A stretch of 64,000 nt of DNA from an uncultured Christensenella sp. (GTDB lineage: Bacteria > Bacillota > Clostridia > Christensenellales > Pumilibacteraceae): NCBI GenBank assembly GCA_949948895.1, contig CATLHE010000003.1, positions 1-64,000 on the forward strand, read 5' to 3'. The notes under the pieces are model-generated. The model was not told the origin of the DNA. It ran no database searches and saw nothing but the letters and a program-made list of their open reading frames with translations. The translations under genes were made by a program, and so were the position numbers. This document shows, in pieces, positions 46,501-53,340 of this stretch (its first letter is position 1; each line of letters starts with the position of its first letter).

Positions 46501-47270
46501 ACTGCGAGATCGATACGGCGAGACGGTTCGAGGAAGCGGGCGCGGAGCCCGTGGTGTTCGTCGTCAAGAACCGTTCGCCCAAAGACGTCGAGGACTCGGT
46601 CAAAGCAATGGCGAAAGCGCTGGGCGAGTGCAAGATCCTCGCGCTTCCCGGCGGGTTCTCGGGCGGCGATGAGCCCGACGGCAGCGCCAAGCTCATAGCG
46701 GCGTTTTTGTCCAATCCGTCCATAGCTGAAGCGGTGGAAAAACTGCTGTATAAGCGCGACGGACTCGCCATAGGTATTTGCAACGGTTTCCAAGCCCTCG
46801 TAAAGCTCGGACTGCTGCCCGACGGGCATATCAAGACCCCGCAAAAGACCGACCCCGTGCTTACCTACAACAATATTGCGCGGCACGTTTCCACGCTGGT
46901 GGACGTCAGGGTATCGTCGTGCTTCAGTCCTTGGCTCAGCCGCTGTCATGTGGGCGACGTGTTCACCGTGCCCGTGTCGCACGGCGAAGGCAAGTTTGTA
47001 GCGCCCGACGAGACGGTGAAAAAACTCATAGCAAACGGTCAGATCGCCACGCAGTACTGCGACGAGCACGGCAACGCCACCATGCGTTCGCCGTACAATC
47101 CCAACGGCTCGGTCATGTCTATCGAGGGTATCGTAAGCCCCGACGGCAGGATACTCGGCAAAATGGGGCATAGCGAGCGCATAGGCGAGTTCATGATGAA
47201 AAACGCCGTGGAATGTTACGGCAAAACGGATATGCAGCTATTTAAAGCGGGCGTGGAATACTTTAAATAA
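43506..47270 (+). CDS. purL: phosphoribosylformylglycinamidine synthase, single-chain type
   Basis: FGAM synthase: FGAR plus Gln plus ATP to FGAM. 1254 residues, the large form that joins the linker/PurS-like, two AIRS-like and glutaminase domains; many Bacillota use separate PurS, PurQ and PurL instead. Visible blocks: SDHCRHTTF, NETHNHPTEIEPFGGAATCLGG, CNDFGAGGVSVAVGELAPG, KQRRAAIGGKDSMSGTF-like RAAIGGKDSMSGTF, then from about 985 the glutaminase: IPVFPGTNCEIDTARRFEEA, GGFSGGDE, GICNGFQAL (Cys nucleophile) and the His of SHGEGKF. The start codon lies 10 nt after AGGT of a repeat end; no better site is present. Confidence 0.96.
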   Translation: MIRRIYTERTASNKALMSEIKENLGFDVTARAFIRYDVDGLTDEEFAASVPVVFSTPATDTVYSETMPETKGEVFGVEYLPGQFDQRADSASQCVQLLTKGARPTVRCATVYAVEASEKELAAIKNYLVNPVESRLCALDKPETLEQKIAPPEPAKLVDGFNQKPFVALSAFYKEQGFAMSLDDLAFVQSYFRNERRDPTYTELKVIDTYWSDHCRHTTFLTALKTKIKSDNPHIQAAYADYTDMFNLLYDGRADKYPSLMDVATIGAKALKRQGYVTAQDVSPEINACTIKYDIVMRDGTVEPWYILYKNETHNHPTEIEPFGGAATCLGGAIRDPLSGRAYVYQAMRVTGAADINAPFEKTLDGKLPQRVISRRAAKGYSSYGNQIGLATGEVREYYHPGYAAKRLETGFVVGAVKADDVIREVPQAGDIVVLLGGETGRDGCGGATGSSKPHDAHSIETCGAEVQKGNAPIERKLQRLMRNGEFTRLIKRCNDFGAGGVSVAVGELAPGLDIDLSAVPKKYAGLSSTELAISESQERMAVVIAPENLEAFKKIAHSENTEATVIAKVTDTDRMRMFDNGRMIVDLERRFLDSNGVRQEATAVIKDPVVKHFGSLPGKRQSLYNKGDYRALMTDILADYNVCSQKGLGETFDSTVGAASVFMPFGGKAQLTPSGVMAAKLPANTDYCTVCSHGFDPELCEQSPFVGGMYSVIVAIEKLAAAGVRAENMYLTMQEFFARCTDSEKWGAPMSALLGALQAQIKLKRAAIGGKDSMSGTFEKLTVPPTIICFACGVADSATVCDNVFKRGGERVYRYKLKRDEYGVPDFDNLNDFLMLLAGEIGRGNVTSAAVVEHGGAAATAIKSCLGNRLGFAFATADRDLFEESTGDIIISARTGEDFYGYDLELLGVTLDEYKYVFGANIQRAADDSDIVFDGKEVDGAALEAAFTGTFENVYPTTAGADGTAENVSYDGKGKSRGKRCAKPKKIKAFIPVFPGTNCEIDTARRFEEAGAEPVVFVVKNRSPKDVEDSVKAMAKALGECKILALPGGFSGGDEPDGSAKLIAAFLSNPSIAEAVEKLLYKRDGLAIGICNGFQALVKLGLLPDGHIKTPQKTDPVLTYNNIARHVSTLVDVRVSSCFSPWLSRCHVGDVFTVPVSHGEGKFVAPDETVKKLIANGQIATQYCDEHGNATMRSPYNPNGSVMSIEGIVSPDGRILGKMGHSERIGEFMMKNAVECYGKTDMQLFKAGVEYFK

Positions 47271-47316
47271 CGTAACATAAAACTCGGATTAAAGCGGCGC
47301 GGTCTGTTTAACGTAG

Positions 47317-47329
47317 TTCCCATAGGGAA
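47317..47329. repeat. left copy of a 13-bp inverted repeat flanking the Sel1 gene
   Basis: TTCCCATAGGGAA is the exact reverse complement of the sequence at 49417-49429. It is itself nearly palindromic (TTCCC/GGGAA). Confidence 0.6.
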
Positions 47330-47392
47330 TTTTACCACAGAATTAAGTATAGCGCACTATACCTTGCAAGCAATGTAAGTGCGCTTATTTAT

Positions 47393-47421
47393 TTTACTTT
47401 TAAAACCATTTATTATATAAT
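47393..47421 (+). promoter_or_regulatory. promoter of the Sel1-repeat gene
   Basis: TTTACT (47393-47398), 17-bp spacer, TATAAT (47416-47421), followed by AGAGG at 47447-47451. Confidence 0.6.
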
Positions 47422-47458
47422 AACAAAGCTTATACAGTAATTTAGCAGAGGTTGTGCT

Positions 47459-49297
47459 TTGGATAATTTGGAAAAAAATATGGACGAAGCGGTAAAATCA
47501 GTCCAAAACGAGTGGCAAAAATCGCGGTATTCTCCCGCGAATTATAAAGATTTATTGCAAAAATTAAGCAAGTACGACTTGCCGGAGTTTTTGAAGGACG
47601 AGGCGTTTATCTGCTCGGCTTTGCGGTTTGGCAAGGGGCAAACGGCAAGCTCGAAAAATAAACTTTTGCCAGAAGGGGTTATTGCGTTTATAACCTTTTG
47701 CAACTGGGTTTGGTCGGCGGGACCTATGGAAAATTTTTACCGCAACTACGATAAAGGCGATGTTAAGCTGACTGCAAAGTTTTTGAAAGCCTCGGAGGAT
47801 AAAGTTGTTGCCGGAAAATTTTCAAGCGGTATTCACGATTACGAAAATTTAAACAAAGAACACTTATTTTCGGAATGGATAATAGGTGCGAATTTAATCG
47901 GAAAATGGGTTTCGGAAAACGAAGAAAAAATGCAAGAGCTGCGGTTTAAGTTGTTTAAACAAAACATAGAAGAAATAAAAACCGCGTTGCAGTCTGCGAC
48001 CCTGCCGTTCGATACGGCGGTGAAACGCGGAGCTTTCTCGCTTGAAGGAATCAGCAGGCAGTGGCGTGAGCTTTTAAATTATTTAGCCGAAAAGGGGGAC
48101 GGCGAAGCGGTTTACGAGTTGTATTATACTTACGACTACCACTCGGAGCAGTGGGTTAACAATATGACTCGGTCGGCGGAGCTAGGATTTGCAAAGGCGC
48201 AGCGTGCACTGGGTGAGTTTTACTTCTTTAAAAAGAAGTACGGCTGCGCCGTAAAATGGCTTAATCTTGCCGCAGATGGCGGCGATGAAAAAGCAGCGGG
48301 AATACTCGGAAAAGCATATTCACAAGGTAACGGCGTAAAAAAAGATTTGCAGAAAGCGGCGGCTTTACTTGATAAGGCAGCGGAGCTTGGCGATGCAGAT
48401 GCGCTCTATGAAATTGCGCTTGCTTACGAGAGCGGTAATGGTAGGGAAAAGGACGGCAAGAAAGCTATTGAATATTTTTCTGCCGCCGCCGTTTTGGGCA
48501 ACGAACAAGCGCGGCAAAGGCTGAACCAACCTGAAAGCGAAACCAATGAATACTTGCTCAGAAAAAACTATAAAAAATTTCTTTCGCGGCAGGAAGAGGA
48601 CCCTTATGCGGCTTACGCACTGAGATGCTATTGGGAAAACTATGACCTGAAGGCATGCGAGAGTTATGAAAAACTTGCGGTTGAGCTTTTTGAAAAAGTG
48701 GCTGAACGCGGCGATGCGGAGGCACAGTACGCTTTGGGGCTTTGCCGTTTGCGCGGCATTGGGAACGACGGTGAGGAGGACGGTAAAACCGCTCTTAGTC
48801 TGTTTAAGCAGGCGGCGGAGGGCGGAGTGGTTCGAGCGATTACCGAAATCGGGGATATGTATAAGCATGGCGACGGAGTCGGCTACAACCCCAAAAGAGG
48901 CGTAAAGTACTTCCTCAAAGCGGCGGAGCTTGGCGACGCGGACGCTATGTGGTCGCTTGGCGACGCCTATTGCGACGGTTACGGAATAGAGAAGGATACG
49001 GAAAAGGGCTTGGAGTGGTTCAGAAAATCTGCTGAATTCGGCAATAAAGACGCGTACGGAACTCTCGGCGTTTGGCTTAAAGAGGTGGGCGACAGTCAGG
49101 GTGCGCGTGATTGTTGGATTAAAGCAGTGGAACTCAATTACAAAAGAGGTTCGCAGTATCACCTTGCAATAAACTTATTGAATGGCGAAAAGGCGCAAAA
49201 ACTTTTGGATTGGGAAGCGGTGCGAGGTTATTTGCAAGAAGATAACGATTATTACGATACGGTTTTTGAAGCTATTAAGCATAAATTGCGCAATTAA
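47459..49297 (+). CDS. Sel1-like repeat protein
   Basis: 612 residues. The region from about 240 to 590 is made of Sel1 (SLR) helix-pair repeats, seen as AAELGDADALYEIALAYESG, AERGDAEAQYALGLCRLRG, AEGGVVRAITEIGDMYKHG, AAELGDADAMWSLGDAYCDG and AEFGNKDAYGTLGVWL. Such solenoids mediate protein contacts. The N-terminal 200 residues are not recognised. No signal peptide. It starts with TTG at 47459, 7 nt after AGAGG; the next ATG (47480) has no such site. The gene is AT-richer than its neighbours and flanked by 13-bp inverted repeats, so it was probably acquired. Confidence 0.85.
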   Translation: MDNLEKNMDEAVKSVQNEWQKSRYSPANYKDLLQKLSKYDLPEFLKDEAFICSALRFGKGQTASSKNKLLPEGVIAFITFCNWVWSAGPMENFYRNYDKGDVKLTAKFLKASEDKVVAGKFSSGIHDYENLNKEHLFSEWIIGANLIGKWVSENEEKMQELRFKLFKQNIEEIKTALQSATLPFDTAVKRGAFSLEGISRQWRELLNYLAEKGDGEAVYELYYTYDYHSEQWVNNMTRSAELGFAKAQRALGEFYFFKKKYGCAVKWLNLAADGGDEKAAGILGKAYSQGNGVKKDLQKAAALLDKAAELGDADALYEIALAYESGNGREKDGKKAIEYFSAAAVLGNEQARQRLNQPESETNEYLLRKNYKKFLSRQEEDPYAAYALRCYWENYDLKACESYEKLAVELFEKVAERGDAEAQYALGLCRLRGIGNDGEEDGKTALSLFKQAAEGGVVRAITEIGDMYKHGDGVGYNPKRGVKYFLKAAELGDADAMWSLGDAYCDGYGIEKDTEKGLEWFRKSAEFGNKDAYGTLGVWLKEVGDSQGARDCWIKAVELNYKRGSQYHLAINLLNGEKAQKLLDWEAVRGYLQEDNDYYDTVFEAIKHKLRN

Positions 49298-49375
49298 ATA
49301 GCAAAAAAGCGTCTATTAATACAAAAGCAAAAGATAGTAAATCTGCAAAGCAAAGTGTTTACTGCTTATCGCCAT

Positions 49376-49413
49376 AAAAAAAGCGAAAAACGTTAAAGTT
49401 CTTCGCTTTTTTT
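49376..49413 (+). terminator. terminator of the Sel1-repeat gene
   Basis: AAAAAAAGCGAA (49376-49387) pairs with TTCGCTTTTTTT (49402-49413). The 369-nt gap between 49298 and 49666 also holds the right inverted repeat (49417-49429) and the promoter of the next gene; nothing else is seen. Confidence 0.85.
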
Positions 49414-49416
49414 ATA

Positions 49417-49429
49417 TTCCCTATGGGAA
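49417..49429. repeat. right copy of a 13-bp inverted repeat flanking the Sel1 gene
   Basis: TTCCCTATGGGAA, reverse complement of 47317-47329, sits immediately after the terminator. Confidence 0.6.
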
Positions 49430-49519
49430 GCGCTTTTTACGACGGCGCCGTTTTGCATGCTCGAAACTGCCGATCGATACGATAGATATATAAAAATCCA
49501 AAAAATTTTTATATAAGTA

Positions 49520-49548
49520 TTGACAAGCTTTTATAAGCGTGTTATAAT
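49520..49548 (+). promoter_or_regulatory. perfect consensus promoter of the surface lipoprotein gene
   Basis: TTGACA (49520-49525), 17-bp spacer, TATAAT (49543-49548), then a leader of about 110 nt. Confidence 0.88.
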
Positions 49549-49666
49549 TGAATTATCGAAAACGCACATAAGTGGGGAAAAAGCTTTACTGCGCTTGTGG
49601 TACGTTTTTCATTGTTCGTAGCCAACGCGACAAGCTCGCGACTAAATAATATTCGGAGGAATAGTG

Positions 49667-51115
49667 ATGAAAAAGGGTAGAAAATTTTTGCCGATACTTG
49701 CGGCGGCGATATTCGCTTTTGCGATGTTTGCGTTTTCCGCATGCGGCAGCGACAAGGACAATAAGCCAAAGGACGAAGTGAGCGTATCGCTTAATCCGAC
49801 AACGCTGACTTTCACGGTCGGGGACGCCGCCAAAACGGTGACAGCGACGGTCAAGGGCTCGACGGCGGAAATAGATTGGCTCGTTATCCCGAGCGACGGA
49901 ACGGTCATCTCGGTCAATCATGTCGGCAATACAGCAACCGTCACGCCCGTAGGTCAAGGCACGGGTAAAATAAGAGCTACCGTCGGCGGCAAGTATGCGG
50001 AATGCTCCGTTACAGTCAATCCCAAAGCCGGCGGAGACGAGGGCGGCGACGAAGGTGGCGATGAAGGCGGCGACGAGGGCGGAGACGAAGGCGGCGACGA
50101 GCAATTGCCCGAGATCACGGCATGGGAGAGCGTTAACGACGCAATCTACGGCGAGGTCACGGAAGGCGACGTCGATTACATTTGGCATCATATATTTCTC
50201 AACGACGCCGTAGCCAAGGCTTACGATTTCGACGACTACGAAGCGACGGTAAAAGTGGACGGCGCGGACGGCGAGATAGTTATGACCCAGCCGTTCAACG
50301 CAGACGCCGTTACCGCGCATACATACCACATGCAAATGCGCATAAAGGGCAATAAGTACCAAACCACGGTGTTTACCATCACTTTCAAGAAAGACGGGAA
50401 ACCCGTTGCCGTCGGCACGTATACGAGAGCGGGCGACGAGATGCCCGATCCCGACGAAGAGTTCGAGCCCATAACCATAGAGAACGCGGAGTTTGTCGAG
50501 AAGTACGGCGTGGCGCCGGGCGAGTTTGTGAGATTTAAAGTCGTAAAAGGCGATAATGCCGCAAAGCTTGCCGATGTAAAGCAGAAATTCGACCATATCA
50601 AAGTGGACGGCGAAGCTAAGATATCGGGCGCCAAGGGTGAAATGCTCGATAACGGCGATCATTATCTTATCAACGTTCCCATCGGTTCGGTAGGCGCGGA
50701 GAACAAGACGTTTACCATTACTGTATTGACGGGAGCGGACGTGTTGCTTGCGTCGTTTACTTATGATTACGAAGCGCCCGTTATAGGCGATGATTTCGAG
50801 GCGATCGAGATCAACGATGCCGAGCTCATCGAAAAGTACGGCGTAGCGCCCGGCGAGTATTTAAAGCTCAAAGTCAATATCGGCGATAACGACGCGGTCC
50901 TGACACAGGTAAAAGACAATTTTGCCAAAGCGCTTGTGAACGGCGAACAGAAGATTCCCGGCGCGGCAGGTCAGTTTATCAAGGTGGGAACGTATTACGA
51001 GATCCATGTTCCCATCGGTACGGCGGCTAGCGGCACCGAGTACACGATAACGATAGTGAGCGCGAACGATACTCTTCTCGCGACTATCGTGTTTACGTAT
51101 ACCGAAGCGGATTAA
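49667..51115 (+). CDS. surface lipoprotein with Ig-like domain and two C-terminal repeats
   Basis: 482 residues. Signal peptide with lipobox FSAC (Cys about 26). Residues about 37-122 form a bacterial Ig-like (Big_2-type) domain: VSLNPTTLTFTVGDAAKTVTA to GKIRATVGGKYAECSVTV. A linker of six GGDE units follows (about 125-150). The middle domain (about 152-260) is unrecognised. Two related domains of about 85-90 residues follow, each starting I.NAE(F/L)(V/I)EKYGVAPGE. The protein is predicted to be displayed outside the membrane. ATG at 49667 was chosen since GGAGG lies 7 nt before it. Confidence 0.7.
   Translation: MKKGRKFLPILAAAIFAFAMFAFSACGSDKDNKPKDEVSVSLNPTTLTFTVGDAAKTVTATVKGSTAEIDWLVIPSDGTVISVNHVGNTATVTPVGQGTGKIRATVGGKYAECSVTVNPKAGGDEGGDEGGDEGGDEGGDEGGDEQLPEITAWESVNDAIYGEVTEGDVDYIWHHIFLNDAVAKAYDFDDYEATVKVDGADGEIVMTQPFNADAVTAHTYHMQMRIKGNKYQTTVFTITFKKDGKPVAVGTYTRAGDEMPDPDEEFEPITIENAEFVEKYGVAPGEFVRFKVVKGDNAAKLADVKQKFDHIKVDGEAKISGAKGEMLDNGDHYLINVPIGSVGAENKTFTITVLTGADVLLASFTYDYEAPVIGDDFEAIEINDAELIEKYGVAPGEYLKLKVNIGDNDAVLTQVKDNFAKALVNGEQKIPGAAGQFIKVGTYYEIHVPIGTAASGTEYTITIVSANDTLLATIVFTYTEAD
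50035..50106 (+). repeat. in-frame GGDE minisatellite
   Basis: Six 12-bp units coding Gly-Gly-Asp-Glu, with third-base differences between units (GGCGGCGACGAA, GGTGGCGATGAA and so on). It forms a flexible acidic linker after the Ig-like domain; the number of units could vary between strains. Confidence 0.85.
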
Positions 51116-51143
51116 CTAATGATATATCATTGAAATAAAACAA

Positions 51144-51176
51144 CAAAGCGGGACGGATCTATCCGTTCCGTTTTGT
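51144..51176 (+). terminator. terminator of the surface lipoprotein gene
   Basis: CGGGACGGAT (51149-51158) pairs with ATCCGTTCCG (51161-51170), one G-T pair, followed by TTTTGTGTTG. Confidence 0.8.
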
Positions 51177-51187
51177 GTTGCTGCGGC

Positions 51188-51216
51188 TTGACAAACGTTT
51201 GAGGCTTTGATATAAT
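51188..51216 (+). promoter_or_regulatory. perfect consensus promoter giving a leaderless start
   Basis: TTGACA (51188-51193), 17-bp spacer, TATAAT (51211-51216). The ATG is at 51225, so the predicted leader is 0-3 nt. No ribosome site lies between. Confidence 0.85.
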
Positions 51217-51224
51217 TACTCGGT

Positions 51225-51830
51225 ATGGTAGGTTATTTGGTAACAGTGATAATAGCGGCGGTCGTGTCGGTAGCTGTTGCGGCGGTGCTTATTTATCACG
51301 TCGTGCGGCTTATCCTGCGCCAGATCAAGCTGTATCATTCGATCAATCTCGTGGAGCTTAAAACGAGCAAGATAGCGTACTGGATATTCGCGGGCGTGGT
51401 CGGCTTTTTGATTTTCTATTTGATCATGCAAATGGCGGACGCGGACTCGCCCGGAAGCGTGGATTTCGAGACGCGGTTCGGCGTGGGACGGACGCTTACC
51501 AATATCGCGTTCATGTTCCCGCTCATCGTGATGATTGCCGCGGAAGCGTTTATCGTAACGATAGCGCTCGGTAAAAACGCCGTAGTCGATAAGGGCGTAT
51601 ATACCAATTTCTCGATGCTCGATTGGCATCAGGTCCGAGACTATATCATTGACGAGGAGCGCGGTGTGCTCGTGCTGTCGTCGGATAAAGGCACGTTTAC
51701 CACGCTTAAAAACCTGACTACACCGTTCAAGGTAAAAAAGAACGATATAGAAAAGCTCAAGTTTATTCTCAATAAGAACAAGAACAAGTTTTCGGGGTTC
51801 GAAGACGACGCCGCGAGCATGACGTTTTGA
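51225..51830 (+). CDS. membrane protein with a cytoplasmic C-terminal domain
   Basis: 201 residues. Three membrane segments at about 3-29, 49-70 and 89-114, then a C-terminal domain (DWHQVRDYIIDEERGVLVLSS to KKNDIEKLKFIL) whose strand pattern recalls the small PH-like domains of the DUF5673 type; this is a tentative match by eye. No function can be given. The gene is followed 8 nt later by a Lys-rich hypothetical gene. Its promoter is consensus and the mRNA appears leaderless. Confidence 0.6.
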   Translation: MVGYLVTVIIAAVVSVAVAAVLIYHVVRLILRQIKLYHSINLVELKTSKIAYWIFAGVVGFLIFYLIMQMADADSPGSVDFETRFGVGRTLTNIAFMFPLIVMIAAEAFIVTIALGKNAVVDKGVYTNFSMLDWHQVRDYIIDEERGVLVLSSDKGTFTTLKNLTTPFKVKKNDIEKLKFILNKNKNKFSGFEDDAASMTF

Positions 51831-51838
51831 GGTGCGGT

Positions 51839-52351
51839 ATGGCTAAGGACATAGAAAAATTAATAGAAAACGTCGAAGTGCCGGAGATGGAGTATACCAA
51901 ACCCAAAAGGAAATCCATTTCTTACGAGGTGCCCGAGGTCGTTTTGCCCAAGACCAAAGCGGAAATGTACGAGGAGGCTAAGGGCAGGCTCACGCAGAAA
52001 ACGACTGCGGCGTCCAAAGCGTACGATGGCGCGAGAAAGCCCAAGACGCGCAAGAAGCCGGCTTCGGTCAAGACGGTGGACTTGGAGTTCGCCGCGGCGG
52101 CGGTTGCTGGAGCGGAGTCGAACGCGCAAAAGACCGCAGAGCACAAGAACGCCGAAGAAATAAAAAAGCGTATCGCGGCTATGCGCAAGATAGTGGAAGA
52201 GCCCAAGTGGGTGGGGAACGCGGACGACCTTGTGCCGTTCGCTTGGCGGTTCCCGCTCTCGGACGTGGGTAAGCCGAGTAAGTTCTACCGTAACGCCGTG
52301 CGCGCGGAGCGCAATCGCGCGATGATGCTGCCCGTGCCCGGAGAAAAATAG
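51839..52351 (+). CDS. basic hypothetical protein
   Basis: 170 residues, no family recognised. Hydrophilic, rich in Lys, Ala and Pro, largely disordered in appearance (YTKPKRKSISYEVPEVVLPK, DGARKPKTRKKPASVKTVD), with a helical EHKNAEEIKKRIAAMRKIVEE and a C-terminal WVGNADDLVPFAWRFPLSD that may be a folded or peptide motif. ATG at 51839 lies 8 nt after GAGG (51829) of the preceding stop region, so it is co-transcribed with the membrane protein gene. A repeat hairpin begins directly after the TAG. Confidence 0.6.
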   Translation: MAKDIEKLIENVEVPEMEYTKPKRKSISYEVPEVVLPKTKAEMYEEAKGRLTQKTTAASKAYDGARKPKTRKKPASVKTVDLEFAAAAVAGAESNAQKTAEHKNAEEIKKRIAAMRKIVEEPKWVGNADDLVPFAWRFPLSDVGKPSKFYRNAVRAERNRAMMLPVPGEK

Positions 52352-53230
52352 CCAAGCACAGCTTGCAATCACAGATTGTTTTTGTCGTGTGTTTGCTTTG
52401 GTGGTGATTGTGCGGTACGCCCGAATAAAAGCGGAGCAAAATACAACGTGGCGCCGAGGTTGCCACGCCTTACGATTGCTTGAAAGTTTTTCTCCGCCCT
52501 TTTGTCATTCCGAGCCTGCGAGGAATCTTTGGCGTAGCCGCAAAGCGTAAACGCCAAACCAACAGTCACCCTCTCGTAGAGAGCGACGACTCGGCGCTCC
52601 GCCAAGCAAAGCTTGCAATCACAGATTGTTTTTGTCGTGTGTTTGCTTTGGTGGTGATTGTGCGGTACACTCGAATAAATGACAAGGCTATTAAGGACGG
52701 GTTTTCCGTTCTTTTGTTATTCCGAGCCATAGGCGAGGAATCTTTGGCGTAGCCGCAAAGCGTAAACGCCAAACCAACAGTCACCCTCTCGTAGAGAGCG
52801 ACGACTCGGCGCTCCGCAAGCCAAAGGCTTGGTATTTGTCGTGTGTCGGCATTTATAATTTGTTTATGGTTTCACCCGACCAAGTCTGTTCGGGTGATTT
52901 ATTTTAAGTAGCGCTTGAATAAGAGCGTGGCATATCGTCATGCCCTAGGGTTTTGTTGCGATTGGTTTAACATATACGTTCTGCGGCGGATCGCCTAGAT
53001 CCTTCGGCTTCGCCTCAGGATGACAGGTGATAAGGGTTTGGGATATTCTGTTTTGCTTTTATTCGGGTGTAGCGCAAAACCTATTATCCACGCCCATACA
53101 CGACATTCGCAAGCCTTTGGCTTGCGTCACGCCCTACGAATGGTTTAAAACGTTACCGCACTTATTCGGGTGTGCTGTCGATTTACGATAATGTCAACAC
53201 ACGACAATCGTCAAACATTTGGTTTGTTTG
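52352..53230. repeat. dense intergenic repeat cluster
   Basis: No gene is seen between 52352 and 53340. Two near-identical blocks of about 230 bp (about 52352-52590 and 52604-52830) each run: CCAAGC/GCTTGC hairpin, AATCACAGATTG, TTGTCGTGTGTTTGC, a TATTCCGAGC/TCATTCCGAGC element with AATCTTTGGCGTAGCC, and TCTCGTAGAGAGCGACGAC. Further copies in reverse orientation lie at about 53058-53115 and 53160-53215. Confidence 0.88.
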
Positions 53231-53340
53231 ACGGATTTTGGCGGCATGGACGCTCAATGCTTTTGCGGTGGTAGAATAAGACTAGCCCGTATAAACGGAC
53301 GAACGCACCTAAGATAACAATAAAACTATCGAGGTGTGCC

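Noticed and set aside
44316..47171. Very long open frame (951 codons) on the minus strand opposite purL
   Set aside because: It lies wholly antisense to a clearly conserved gene. GC-rich codon use with few TTA, CTA or TCA codons leaves the opposite frame open. The translated product is Arg/His/Tyr-rich with no recognisable motif. The same applies to long antisense frames opposite cls, pgk, parE and parC.
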